From Panax quinquefolius (Eukaryota > Streptophyta > Magnoliopsida > Apiales > Araliaceae), in assembly GCA_020205615.1 (NCBI GenBank), contig CM035166.1, positions 84,869,135-84,933,134 on the forward strand: a DNA stretch of 64,000 bases. The letters are read 5' to 3'. Shown piece after piece: positions 11,930 to 23,639 of the stretch. The notes below the pieces were generated by a model, which was given only the letters and a program-made list of their open reading frames with translations, had not been told where the DNA came from and did no database searches. Position numbers and translations under genes: made by a program. Every line of letters starts with the position of its first letter. Position 1 is the first letter of the stretch.

Positions 11930-12828
11930 AAAATCATATTTTATTTATTTGGATGAATTTACGCCGAACCCTTCTGAGTCAATATTTTTTTTTTGTAAAA
12001 TAAAATCTTATTATTTATTTTTTTTTCGAAAAAAATAAAATAAAATCTTATTTTATTTTTTTAGAAAATAAATAAAACATTTACTTATCTTATCTTTGAG
12101 AGGTAAGGATTTGATATCCATGACCACGTCTTGCATCCAAATTGAAGTAAGAGGTTTTGTTGCCACATGATTACTTAATTGGGTGTAACTTTCATTTTTT
12201 TTTCATCATAAGAAATGACCCATTATATTGAAGCTTTACACATCACTCCCTTATTAGCCAACAAAACTTTAATTTCTTCATATGTGCATATCCTTCTTAA
12301 GCTAGGTGCTGCTGCTTGCGTGCTGATTATATGATTACGCAAATTTAAGGCAGGAACCCAAGAATCCTTTTATAATCACCCACATCGAGCACCAATAATC
12401 AAATCTCTTGGGGCAGAAATCATCTCGCCTGCACTAACAAACCCGAGACCTGGTAATTTTTTTATTTTATTTTTGCGATAGGACCGAGGGAAATTGATTA
12501 TAATCGTCCTCTAATTCATAATTCGTTTCGATTGTTGAAGGTGACTTGCTTCCAAGAAAAATCCTTGTTCACTTCTCTATTAAAGGTCAATTATAGTAAT
12601 AATATTTGGAGCAAGACAAGAAACAGATGGTTGCCACTACTCCCATACCCAAAATCGAGTTATTTGAAGTGACTCATCTGAAATAAGGTCTTCCTCTTAC
12701 ACATATATACATAGCACGGGTACATAGCTCCTCGCTTAAACCAATACGTTACATATATGATGAAAATATGGCCTCTTTTGTTTGTACTCTTTTTCCTGCT
12801 TCTTCTTTTTTTATTCAGGTAACTCTAG
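11930..12828. other. unassigned AT-rich sequence
   Basis: No convincing gene. It contains A/T homopolymers (11985-12065) and a stretch at 12245-12330 that loosely repeats 11220-11275 (TTAGCCAACAAAA, AGGTGCTG). Probably untranslated or decayed interior of the Tat/Ogre-like element. Confidence 0.4.
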
Positions 12829-13060
12829 TCTTTCTTTTGTCTTCCGAGCCCCATTACCTTGATTATATCTTGGTTTTTTCCCTCGAATCATAAAGGAAGA
12901 TTGGTGCTTTTCAACAAACCACGAAGAAAAAAAAATGCTTTTTCTTTCTTTTGTTTTTCGAGCCCCATTACCATGATTACATCTTGGTTTTTTTTCCTCG
13001 AAATTCATCAAAAAAAGGCTATAATTTTTGCGACAAAAGAGGATTCGTTCCAAGCAGTTG
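12829..13060. repeat. two tandem copies of a roughly 115-bp repeat
   Basis: TCTTTCTTTTG then CGAGCCCCATTACC, ATCTTGGTTTTTT and CTCGAA recur in the same order at about 12829 and 12943. Open frames across it on both strands are repeat by-products. Confidence 0.75.
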
Positions 13061-13094
13061 ATTCGTGGAGCAACAGGACCTTAGAGATATGAAG

Positions 13095-13255
13095 AAACAG
13101 CTCTTAGGTGGCCGAAGCCTACATGGTCGAACCCTAGGAGGCCGAAGCCTACATGGTCGTACCCTATAAGCTAAAGGGAACAACCCCTAGGTGGCCGAAG
13201 CCTACATGGCCGAACCCTAGAGGGCTGAAGCCTACATGGCAGAACCCTATAGGCT
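13095..13255. repeat. tandem repeat of about 35 bp
   Basis: Four to five copies containing GGCCGAAGCCTACATGGTCG and ACCCTA. Tandem repeats between pol and LTR are common in Tat/Ogre elements. Confidence 0.8.
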
Positions 13256-13306
13256 TTTTTTTTTAAGTATGAAGGGAACAACTAAGGAGGCCCCGTTTCT
13301 CAATGA

Positions 13307-13740
13307 TTGGGGAAGGGTTCCCCTCCTTTGGTCTTTTTCGACGTCTTTTGGAAGCAATTCCAAACTTATGACCGTACAACTTTTCCTCCACTAGAGAAGG
13401 AATGCTTGTTTTTATATCTAGATGCTTGTGGAAGTTGGGATGACTTTCCCCATTCTGATCGCATTCTCCTTCACTTCTTGTCTTATTCATCTAACCACCT
13501 TCAGGAATGGCATCATTGGATCGACAAGGTACTTGGGAATGTTGACTATGTGGGTATACTGAAGAAACAACTGACATTCTTCAGTACATCAGGCTTTGCA
13601 GGGACATTCGTATCCAATCAGGACCATGGTGATCCTCTATATGTCATTCATATCCAACAAGACATTCTTCATTCGTCACGGCTTGGGGGAATGCACCTCT
13701 ACTATGGAGGACGTCTATGTCATCTACCAATCTACCAGTA
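13307..13740 (+). pseudogene. plant mobile domain (PMD) gene fragment
   Basis: An uninterrupted frame of about 144 codons with EWHHWIDKVLGN and VGILKK, resembling the start of the aminotransferase-like plant mobile domain (PF10536 family). Near the 3' end a different frame reads WG, ECTSTMEDV, the family's WGE-T-TLEDV signature displaced by a one-base shift in a G run at about 13684-13690. PMD proteins are found both as host genes and as cargo of plant transposons; their biochemical role is unclear. The fragment is antisense to the gag of the surrounding Tat/Ogre-like element and probably arrived separately. It lacks the rest of the domain. Confidence 0.5.
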
Positions 13741-14034
13741 AGCATTTTCCCCCTGCGCGTGAGTCACGCCTTTAGTGAGATGATCGCGCAAAATATTGTA
13801 AGTGTTGAAGTCTTGATTCCAGTGTCTGAACACTTCGCAGGGCTTGATGTTTTGCAAGCCTCGAAAACAAAAGTCCTAAGAGAGGGAACCTCTAGGGGAG
13901 CAAACCCTAGAATAGCGAGCCTTAGAGGAGCTCTCCTAAGATATTTTGAAAATCTTCGATCTAATCTTTCTTACCCTCTCTTGAAATTTCTCTTTTCTTT
14001 AGAATCAAGAAGTCATTGAGAACCAAGAATTCTG
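13741..14034. other. unassigned sequence 3' of the PMD fragment
   Basis: An open frame on the plus strand (13717-14019) has no recognisable domain. The stretch 13870-13945 contains irregular repeats of AGAGGGAACC, GGAGCAAACCCTAG and GAGCCTTAGAGGAGC. Confidence 0.4.
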
Positions 14035-14300
14035 TGAAGGCCTGAAAGTCTTGAAGGCCTGGTAGCTTTGAAGGCCTGATAGCCTCGAAGACCTGCTGAT
14101 AGCCTTGAAGACCTACTGATAACCTCGAAGGCCTGATAGCCTCGAAGGCCTGAAGATAGCCTCGAAGGTCTGCTTATAACATCGAAGGCCTGATAGCCTC
14201 GAAGGCCTAATAGCATCGAAGGCCTAAAGATAACATTGAAGACCTGCTGATAGCCTCGAAGACCTGCTGATTCAAAGGCCTGATAGCCTCGAAAGGCCAA
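14035..14300. repeat. minisatellite of 17-25 bp units
   Basis: About 13 imperfect copies of CTGATAGCCTCGAAGGC with variants (GACCTGCTGATAGCCT). The regular minus-strand peptide it would encode is a repeat by-product. Confidence 0.85.
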
Positions 14301-14589
14301 ACTTTAGGTATTCCTCTATCTTCAATTCGACAGGTCATGGCCTTTAGATCATGAACTTTCGTAGTTTTTTTTCCATTTCCTGCATGTATCAGAAAATCAT
14401 GTACATATATTTCATATAAACTAACACTTGAATTTATACTTTTTTTTCTTTTTCTTTTTTTATAAATCAGAAGAAATAAATCAAGTATAAGTGAAAGTTT
14501 GACAAATTTATTGATAATCAAATTGCTTTTAACGAAAAGCATAACATTTCATATGATAAATCTTGCTTTTGTCAGTGAAAGCATAACGT

Positions 14590-15080
14590 TCACCACTTTT
14601 AGAGATAAAGTGTAACTTTTTTGGGGTTGAGGGTTTATACTCAGGTGCCTCAATTACTTTTATTAAAGTTGAAAGTATAACTTTTCGGGTCTAAGGGCTT
14701 ATAGTCAGGTGCCTCATTCACTTTTAATGATAAAGTGTAACACTCGTGTGCCTCGTTACTTGGGTCGTCCAATTTCTTGGCAAGTGCAATCTACGAGGAC
14801 TTGAAAATGGGTGCCTCGTCATTTGGGTCATCCAATATTTTGGCAAGTGCAGTCTACGAGGACTTGAAATCGGGTGCCTCGTCACTTGGGTCGTCCAATA
14901 TCTTGGCAAGTGCAGTCTACGAGTACTTAACCACCGTTTAGAGTGGACCACCATTTTGGGGGGGTTTTTTTTTTTTAGTCGTCAATTCTTGTGCATCCTC
15001 CCTTGGTCATCCAATTTACTTGGCAAGGGATATTTCTGAGGACTTAAACCACCATTTTTGGTGGACCACCATCTTGGGTG
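14590..15080. repeat. 66-bp tandem repeat and related copies
   Basis: At least three ordered copies (about 14746-14930) of GTGCCTCGTCACTTGGGTCG, TCCAATATCTTGGCAAGTGC and CTACGAGGACTTG. A looser copy lies at 14985-15050. Two earlier copies of a GAGTATAACTTTTCGGGT-like phrase lie at 14600-14720. Confidence 0.8.
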
Positions 15081-15109
15081 GATTTTTAATTCATATGTAG
15101 TTTTGAGTT

Positions 15110-16958
15110 TGTTCGATGGCACGTATTGAGTTCTTGACTTCTGGGACTACACTATGGGTGATAGTGTTGCACGTTTCTTCTCCTAGTTCAATCTCCCCGG
15201 CCGCTAGTTTCTCATGGTATATCCTCCGCAAACTGTAATAATCCAGAGTGGAATGCCCTGCGTATTGATGATATTCTCAGAAGTCTGGTCTTCTTTTCAT
15301 TTCTTCCGTTACAACCGATCGGGGCCTTGGAGGTTTCACCACTCCGTGCTTGACTCATTGTTCGTACAGGCTCCTGAACGCCTTCTCGCTGCATGTGATA
15401 GCCTCCGGAACTGGCATTCTGGTATACATGTCCCCATGTTTTTCTTTGCTTCGTTCAAATTTCTCATTCTTCTCCATCTCACCCCCTGTGGTTTTGACTG
15501 AGAATCCACCAAAGCCGTCGTTGCTGTCCTCTTGCTCTTCCATGTATCCATCGCATGGCTGGTGGAAAATTTCATGATTCCCCCCAAGTCTTGTGCAAAA
15601 GATGAGAGGGTCGCTAATGAATCACACGCCTTGGTAATGAGGTGGGGCTTGAAGGCGTCTAAAGCACCATTGTTGCATATGCTAACCAAGTTCATTTCCT
15701 CAATTGGCTCTGCACACTTCTGTGCTTGGGCCCAGAACCTATCCACGTAATCTGACAGCTCCTCGTTTGGCTTCTGCTTGAATTGCATGAGCTCTACGAT
15801 GGTTACCTGTTTCTACACATAGAAAAATTTCTTAAAAAATTGCAATTTTAGGTCATCCCAATCATGGACCGACCCCTTCTCCAAATTGTAGTACCAACTG
15901 AAGGCACTATCCGTCAAGGTTTTGTTGAATTCTCGCATCAACAAGTTGTGGTTGTTCACTTCATCATATCTTAGCCACGGAGACATCGACTCTACGAACC
16001 TGGCAATATGTTCCCCGGTGTTTCCTTTCTCCCAGGCCCGTTGTATTTTGGAAACTGCGGGGGATGTTCAATATACCCTATCGGGTAAGGTTGCCTTCGA
16101 ATGTGTGCCGGGTAAGGTGGAGTAAAATCTAACTCCGAGGGTCGAGATGTCTGCCTACAAAGTTGATTGATAACATCGATCATATCATCCTTAAATCACG
16201 CATCTTGGCTCGTGGCGTGAACTCTCTGGGTATGTAAATTGGGCCGATGTACACCGCATCATGTAAAATTCAGATCGGTTGTGCTTGCCAGGGTCGGTTC
16301 GTTGAATGAGGCTTGGGATGGTTGGTATCTGCACTCGTGAAAATGTGGGAATAGTAATCGGAATAATGTTTATCTTAGGCTGGCTAACTTTTAGTCTGGG
16401 TTGTGGCACGTCACCACTATTTTGATGTTCCAAGTAGATGATTGGAACGGACTGATTCTCCGTCAATGGAGGTGCGGTCTAATTCTCCTTATTGTTGCTA
16501 TCGTTGTTGTTTTCCTCCACTCCTGCCGGTTCTCCTTGTGAATTGTCTGGGAACATGGCCTTGAAAGCGGGAATCTGCATCAACTACTGGCTGAAATTTC
16601 CCATTTCCTCTAGCTTCCTCTACATCTCCAGCATCATAGCCATCATCATACATTGTTCTTCCCGTGCTTCCTTTAACGCCTTGAGCATCTCCAGTTGCAC
16701 AACATTTGCCTACTCTCCACTTTCTTCCTAGTTTTGCCCTCCCGCGCCTGTCTACCTGACATTCGCTAGTTGTTGATCCAGTTTGTATGGTGATGTTGAA
16801 CTTCCTTCCGAGACGTCTTCAAGGATTAGTTGATCGAGATTTAGATTCACGCCTTGGAAAGCTTGACTTGCTTGCCTTGGAACTTGACCCGGTGAGGTAA
16901 TGTTATTTGTTGGTGAAGTAGCTCTTCCTGTAATTCTCCCACTTCGAGTTGTGGGCAT
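15110..16958 (-). pseudogene. gag of the Tat/Ogre-like element
   Basis: Minus strand, broken by several frameshifts and stops. A likely start at 16958 reads MPTTRSGRI. Further in are HPPQFPKYNGPGR (about 16050), the gag core (ELMQFKQKPNEELSDYVDRF at about 15760) and, near 15200, HQYAGHSTLDYYSLRR followed by HEKLAAGEIELG, the gag-protease junction typical of Tat/Ogre elements. The start sits about 20 bp inside the primer-binding site. No protease is recognisable beyond it. It would have been the structural protein of the particle. Confidence 0.7.
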
Positions 16959-16979
16959 GCCCTTCAGGAATTCTACACC

Positions 16980-16997
16980 TCCCCAACAGAGTCGCCA
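16980..16997 (-). other. primer-binding site, tRNA-Arg type
   Basis: Minus-strand TGGCGACTCTGTTGGGGA lies six bases inside the LTR. It matches the 3' end of plant tRNA-Arg (acceptor GACTCCG...CGGAGTCG-CCA) with two differences, as known for Ogre elements. Confidence 0.65.
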
Positions 16998-17003
16998 AAT
17001 AAA

Positions 17004-17700
17004 TGTGGGCAAGGAAATCGTACCTTGCTAGGGTTATGGTTTCGTGTTGGCTGAGGAGGAGAGAAATCCACGAAGAGCACGGAATTGATTGGTTGATTGA
17101 AGAGGGGAAAATGACAGGTGGGCGATTACTCCAACGACGCGTGGCAGAACTCCTAGAAACCGAGAACCGTGTTAGGGTAGCAGGGATTCCAAGAGCCTTC
17201 TTGAGTCCTTCGAGTTGAGAGAATGTCCAAACCCCTTTAATACTTTTAGGTGGAATCTCCAAGCCTTTAAGTCACCAAAAGGGTCCCTTTGATCTTCCAA
17301 GAGTCCAAGTCTTGAGTCTGAAGAGAAGTCTCATTCCCAATGAAACGGAAGGGGTATTTATAGGTTTCTCTGGAAAGTAGTCATGTGCAAGGCACATGCT
17401 TTCAGGGAAATTCTAGAAATACCCTTTAGTCATTAGAATAATGCCCATATTTCCCTGTCCTTCTAGCCACAAATCCAATCCCTCAATTAATTCCCAAAAC
17501 GAGCCGCCTCCATGAGCCTTCTGTCTCGGAACACGTGAAGGCTTCTCTCGGGTCGTGTACATTTATTTTCGTCTTTTCTGTCTTCATTCCAATTAGGTTA
17601 TACGAACCCTAATTTGCACATTTAATGAGGTCGTGGAACCCTAATTGCGCATTTAATTCAATCAGGTCATGTGAACCCTAATTTTACACTTGGGCTCACA
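17004..17700 (-). repeat. 5' LTR of the Tat/Ogre-like element
   Basis: 697 bp, TGTGGGCAAGG to GGGCTCACA. It is followed directly by the target duplication CTTCC and by tandem-array sequence. Confidence 0.8.
17355..17362 (-). promoter_or_regulatory. LTR TATA box (TATAAATA)
   Basis: Minus-strand TATAAATACCCCTTCC in the middle of the 697-bp LTR, at the expected U3/R distance from the ends. Confidence 0.5.
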
Positions 17701-17882
17701 CTTCCGTATTCCATTTCGTAATTAATTCATCCACTTTCTTTAATAGTGCTATTAACTATTAAATTTCATTTCCCAATATATGTATATATTTCACCTTTAT
17801 ATACATGGTTAATTTTCTAAAAAATAACATATTTCAAAATATATATATAACACATACATTTCAGTACACCAAAAATGGCATC

Positions 17883-17935
17883 TAGTGAAGGACAAATCCT
17901 TCACTAGAGGCCCTATATCACTCACAAGTGATTTA
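17883..17935. other. pair of adjacent hairpins conserved in three units
   Basis: TCTAGTGAAGGA and TCCTTCACTAGA are a perfect 12-bp inverted repeat around the loop CAAA. Just after it ATCACT and AGTGAT form a 6-bp stem. In units 2 and 3 (about 19851 and 21826) the stems are kept while the second loop changes (CACA, CAGA, CGA). Confidence 0.7.
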
Positions 17936-18099
17936 TTGCGAAGAAATATTTCTGTCACACAAGTGCTCGCATTAGACCTCCTCGCATTAAACTCACAGAG
18001 AATTGAGTTTACTATCGTAAGGAATGAAAGGAAATGTGGCTTAAGTTGGATAACTAGCTAGGTGGCAACTAATACACTTAACATGTCTAAAACAATTCA

Positions 18100-18600
18100 A
18101 ATTGTCTCATCGAAGTTGATGGCATGGATCAAACTACAACCCCCGGACAATGAAGTCAAGAAATGATGTAAGACCATGACGTAATGAATGTTAACAAGGC
18201 TGATCATGAAGACAATGTGATGATGCAAGACATGATTGACTATGAAAAGCCAAGGAAAAGGAAATTGCAGATCGGTGGAGATGGAGGAGGCTGAATTAAA
18301 GGACTTACTCACATTAAACAAGCTCAGGGGGTCAAGGAGGGAAATCAGAGAACCCAATTGGATGAAAGGATACGTGAAGTTAGTAGGATATCTTTTAGGA
18401 GTGACAGCTAGGCTATCCATGTGCTAATAAAGTACCAATCAAAATGAGGAGTTTGTTATTTAGATTTCTGTACCAATGATTGTACTATACACTCATTTGT
18501 AATCGAAAATAGGGCATTGAATGAAATAGAAACCTTCCTTTCTTATCTGTTTTCTCTATTTTCTTAGTCTAGCAGTATACTGTAAACTACATCAACAACA
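18100..18600 (+). pseudogene. Ty1/copia remnant in unit 1
   Basis: The frame ending in REPNWMKGYV resembles the linker between copia integrase and RT (typically R-P-x-W-M-x-D-Y-V). It is directly followed by LTR-like sequence with GAATGAAATAGAAACCTTCC and CTGTAAACTACATCAAC. The RT and RNase H are absent, so the interior is deleted. Equivalent copies are at about 20070-20590 and 22050-22570. Confidence 0.4.
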
Positions 18601-18706
18601 ACTCCACTCAACCTTTAATAGCCAGGTGTCTTATAATTCATAATATATTAACCACTCATGATTTTTTTAAATGATTTAGCACACATGTATTATATACGAT
18701 TTACTA

Positions 18707-18748
<42 letters not shown>

Positions 18749-19374
18749 CATTACATTTTACATGTAATTCCAGTAAATCATTATTTGATCATTTGTACAT
18801 TTACAATTATGTATAAAAATCATCCCACTAATTATGGAATTAATCCATAATTAATTTTAACACTTTTGTTCAATGAACCAATTAATTAGAATAATTAATA
18901 TTTAATTTATAATTATTTTAATTCACTAATTTAATTTATACAACTAATTGTATAAAATTAAATTTAATTATATCCTTCCTTCCATAAATTGTTTATAAAT
19001 TGTTTCAAAACAATTTATTTAACCTATACATTTTGTCTCAAATTAAATATTAATTTACTAATTTGACACCAATATTTATATATTGGTTCGTCAAACGTAT
19101 TCAATTATACTTACTTGGCGTAATATCGAATATTAAGTCATTAACCATGTTAAGTTTAATTATTGTAACATAGTGAGAATTCTCCAAAATATTGAAAATT
19201 ATATTTTATAATTCCAAATATTTTCTAACACTTTACTATTTCTCATTTAATCGAATAAATTTCTATATTCCGTTAATTAAAGTAAATATATTAGCTTTCT
19301 CATTTCATAGTTTTAATTCATCTTTATTTGGCATAATATATTAAGCCATCTCATAAATATACTACATTTCTATG

Positions 19375-19425
<51 letters not shown>

Positions 19426-19620
19426 GAGTTTAATTAATTCCCTCATTTTTATTAAAATAAAATACTCACATTAATTTACTATTTAATTAAGTGAATTGAT
19501 CACATCATTTATGAAATTTAATTCATAATAACTCAATTGTTGTTCAAGGCTTATTATTAAAATTATATTATTCATAATAAAATCTAAACTAAATCTCAAT
19601 TAATTAATTGATTTTTTTAC

Positions 19621-19752
19621 TTCGTATTCCATTTCGTAATTAATTCATCCACTTTCTTTAATAGTTTAATTAACTATTAAATCTCATTTCCCAATATATG
19701 TATATATTTCACCTTTATATACATGGTTAATTTTCTAAAAAAATCACATATT

Positions 19753-19817
<65 letters not shown>

Positions 19818-20669
19818 ACACATACATTTCACTACACCCAAAATGGCATCTAGTGAAGGACAAATCCTTCACTAGAGGCCCTATATCACTCAGAAGTGAT
19901 TTATTGCGAAGAAATATTTTCTTCACACGAGTGCTCGCATTAGACCTCCTCGCATTAAACTCACAGAGAATTGAGTTTACTATCGTAAGGAATGAAAGGA
20001 AATGTGGCTTAAGTTGGATAACTAGCTAGGTGGCAACTGATACACTTAACATGTCTAAAATAATGCAATTGCTCACTGAAGTTGATGGCATGGATCAAAC
20101 TACAACCCCTGGACAATGAAGTCAAGAAATGACGAAGACCATGACGTAATGGATGTTAACAAGGCTGATCATGAAGACAATGTGATGATGCAAGACATGA
20201 CCGACTATGAAAAACGAAGGAAAAGGAAATTGCAGATCGTGGAGATGGAGGAGGTGAATTAGAGGACTTGCTCACATTAAACAAGCTCTCGGGGGTCAAG
20301 GAGGAAATCAGAGAACCCACTTGGATGAAAGGATACGTGAAGTTAGTAGGATATCTTGTAGGAGTGACAGCTAGGCTATCCATGTGCTAATAAAGTACCA
20401 ATCAAAATGAGGAGTTTGTTATTTAGATTTTTGTACCAATGATTGTACTAAACACTCATTTGTAATCGGAAATAGGGCATTGAATGAAATAGAAACCTTC
20501 CTTTCTTATCTGTTTTCTCTATTTTCTTAGTCTAGAAGTATACTGTAAACTACATCAACAACAACTCCACTCAACCTTTAATAGCCAGGTGTCTTATAAT
20601 TCATAATATATTAACACCTCATGATTTTTTTAAATGATTTAGCACACATGTATTATATACGATTTACTA

Positions 20670-20735
<66 letters not shown>

Positions 20736-21359
20736 CATTACATTTTACATGTAATTCCAACAAATCATTATTTGATCATTTGTACATTTACAATTATATA
20801 TAAAAATCATCCCACTAATTATGGAATTAATCCATAATTAATTTAACACTTTTGTTCAATGAACCAATTAATTGGAATAATTAATATTTAATTTATAATT
20901 ATTTTAATTCACTAATTTAATTTATACAACTAATTGTATAAAATTAAATTTAATTATATCCTTCCTTCCATAAATTGTTTATAAATTGTTTCAAAACAAT
21001 TTATTTAACCTATACATTTTGTCTCAAATTAAATATTAATTTACTAATTTGACACCAATATTTATATATTGGTTCTTCAAACGTATTCAATTAAACTTAC
21101 TTCGTAATATCGAATATTAAGTCATTAACCATGTTACGTTTAATTATTGTAACATAGTGAGAATTCTCCAAAAATATTGAAAATTATATTTTATAATTTC
21201 AAATATTTTCTAACACTTTACTATTTCTCATTTAATCGAATAAATTTCTTTATTCCTTTAATTAAAGTCAATATATTAGCTTCCTCATTTCATAGTTTTA
21301 ATTCATCTTTATTTGGCATAATATATTAAGCCATCTCATAAATATACTACATTTCTATG

Positions 21360-21404
<45 letters not shown>

Positions 21405-21600
21405 GAGTTTAATTAATTCCCTCATTTTTATTAAAATAAAAATATTCACATTAATTTACTATTTAATTAAGTGAATTGATCACATCATTTATGAAATTTA
21501 ATTCATAATAACTCAATTGTTGTTCAAGGCTTATTATTAAAATTATATTATTCATAATAAAATCTAAACTAAATCTCAATTAATTAATTGATTTTTTTAC
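19621..21600. repeat. tandem composite unit 2
   Basis: About 1.98 kb, colinear with unit 1, including the double hairpin (about 19851), the copia-like remnant and two (TA)n tracts (19756-19811 and 20672-20732). One C is missing at the unit junction. Confidence 0.85.
20070..20590 (+). pseudogene. Ty1/copia remnant in unit 2
   Basis: Same remnant as in unit 1 with REPTWMKGYV and the LTR-like tail. It differs by small indels that shift the frame. Confidence 0.4.
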
Positions 21601-21732
21601 TTCCGTATTCCATTTCGTAATTAATTCATCCACTTTCTTTAATAGTTTAATTAACTATTAAATCTCATTTCCCAATATATGTATATATTTCACCTTTATA
21701 TACATGGTTAATTTTCTAAAAAAAATCACATA

Positions 21733-21792
<60 letters not shown>

Positions 21793-22049
21793 CACATACA
21801 TTTCACTACACCCAAAATGGCATCTAGTGAAGGACAAATCCTTCACTAGAGGCCCCTATATCACTCGAAGTGATTTATTGCGAAGAAATATTTTCTTCAC
21901 ACGAAGAGCTTTCAGATTAGACCTCCTCGCATTAAACTCACTTGAGAATTGAAGTTTACTATCGTAAGGAATGAAAGGAAATGTGGCTTAAGTTGGATAA
22001 CTAGCTAGGTGGCAAATCGATACACTTAACATGTCTAAAACAATGCAAA

Positions 22050-22570
22050 TTGTCTCATTGAAGTTAATGGCATGGATCAAACTACAACCCCGGACAATGA
22101 AAGTCAAGAAATGACAGAAGACCATGACGTAATGGATGTTAACAAGGCTGATCATGAAGACAATGTGATGATGCAAGACATGACTGACTATGAAAAATGA
22201 AGGAAAAGGAAACTGCAGATCAGGTGGAGATGAAGGAGGCTGAATTAGAGGACTTGCTTACATTAAACAAGCTCAGGAGGTCAAGGAGGAAAATCAGAGA
22301 ACCCACTTGGACGAAAGGATACGCGAAGGGCAAAAGTGGCAATATCTAATGAATAGGATATCTTGGTGTGATAGCTAGGCTATCCATGTGCTAATAAAGG
22401 ACCAATCAAAATGAGGAGTTTGTTATTGAAATTTCTGTACCAATGATTATATTAAACACTCATTTGAAATCGGAAATAGGGCATTGAATGAAAATAGAAA
22501 CCTTCCTCTCCTATATGTTCTCTCTATTTCGTTAGTCTAGCTGTAGACTGTAAACTACAGCAACAACAAC
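22050..22570 (+). pseudogene. Ty1/copia remnant in unit 3
   Basis: Third copy. The motif reads REPTWTKGYA and is followed by about 20 bp missing from the other two copies (GGCAAAAGTGGCAATATC), so this copy keeps sequence deleted from units 1 and 2. Confidence 0.4.
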
Positions 22571-22615
22571 TCCACTCACCTTTAATAGCCTGGTGTCTTA
22601 TAATTCATAGTAATA

Positions 22616-22765
22616 GGCAAAAATCACTTTTACCCTAATGTGGTTGTAGTGTTTTAAGCAATTAGCCACTATGCTTTAAAAATATTCAATTGACCCACTG
22701 TGATTTTTAAAAATGTACAATCAAGCCATTCTGTCCAATTTGACTAACCGACGTCTAAAAATATC
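22616..22765 (+). repeat. left terminal inverted repeat of the Pack-MULE
   Basis: GGCAAAAATCACTTTTAC at the tip, pairing with GGAAAAAAACACTTTTAC read inward from 24615. Shared inner words include TGTGGTTGTAGTGTTT and GCTTTAAAAATATTCAATTG. Confidence 0.85.
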
Positions 22766-23639
22766 CTATATGACTTTTTGAAAAAAAAAATATTACGTGT
22801 ATTTGCTGACTGGGCGGGAGAAAGTTTGGTTATCCTACGTGGCTTTTTTCTTTTTCTTTTCCTTTTATCTCTTTTCAAAATAATACAAATAATATATCAA
22901 AATTTTTATATCAATGAGATCTATTACAACATTATATTAATTTCTACAAAAATAAAAAATAAAAAATCATTAATTACGTGGCAAAAAATAATTAAAATAA
23001 TAATAAAATTAAAATAAATATTTTAATTCATTTTCTTTATTTGTATTCTTTTCTTATCTCTTTTCCTTTCTTTTAATAATTATTTTTATTATAAAGATTA
23101 ATACTAATATATATTTTAATGATATAAAAAGGTAAGTTCATAATTAACATAAAATAGAAAATTAGTTTTAAAAATAAAAATAAAATATTAGTTTGATTAA
23201 GATTTACCATGGTAATAATTTTAAAAATAATTAATTTTAAAATAAAATAAAATATTAATTTTTAATATAATTAATTAATTTTAAAAATAAAAACAAACAT
23301 TTTTAAAATAAAATAATTAAAATAATAAAATTAAAATAAATATTTGGAATTAATCATTAACTTGTAAAATGATTATTTTATTTTTATTTTTAAAATTAAT
23401 AATTTTATTTTAATTATTAATCAATCCGGTTAAAAAAAATATTTTTATGTTTTATTTTCTTTCTTTTCCTTTACCTAAATATTTATAATATGTATAATAT
23501 TAATAAAAATTAATATTATAATATTCATAATATGTATGTTTTAAAATACTTATAAAATTTTAAAAATTAAAATATTTTTTATGTTTTATTTTCTTTCTTT
23601 TTCTTTACCTAATCAGATCAGATCTTCTCCTCCCTCCCC

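Larger units (their letters stand above)
581..17700 (-). mobile_element. Tat/Ogre-like Ty3/gypsy element, gag only, invaded by later elements
   Basis: The left LTR begins TGTGGGCAAGG at 581 and the right LTR ends GGGCTCACA at 17700. Both are flanked by the 5-bp target duplication CTTCC (576-580 and 17701-17705), and the empty target is preserved at about 21598-21606. Just inside the right LTR a minus-strand primer-binding site (16980-16997) matches the 3' end of plant tRNA-Arg, as in the Tat/Ogre lineage. A decayed gag follows. No protease, RT or integrase is visible between 11190 and 15100, so this is either a deleted element or a gag-only (TR-GAG-like) non-autonomous one. Tekay element A and a copia solo LTR lie inside it. 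The compared 125 bp of the two LTRs differ at about seven positions. Confidence 0.75.
17701..19620. repeat. tandem composite unit 1
   Basis: About 1.92 kb. Begins CTTCCGTATTCCATTTCG, then a conserved double hairpin (about 17883-17935), a Ty1/copia-like remnant (18100-18600), (TA)n, and an AT-rich half. The same order is repeated in units 2 and 3 with a few per cent differences and variable (TA)n length. No intact gene. Confidence 0.85.

Noticed and set aside
17871..17890. CACTA-like tip (CACTACACC) at the start of the copia-containing part of the units
   Set aside because: Unit 1 reads CAGTACACC, and no inverted partner or 3-bp duplication is visible in any unit.
22778..23017. 79-codon frame in the left arm of the Pack-MULE
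   Set aside because: AT-rich Lys/Ile-rich translation of the inverted repeat region with no domain.
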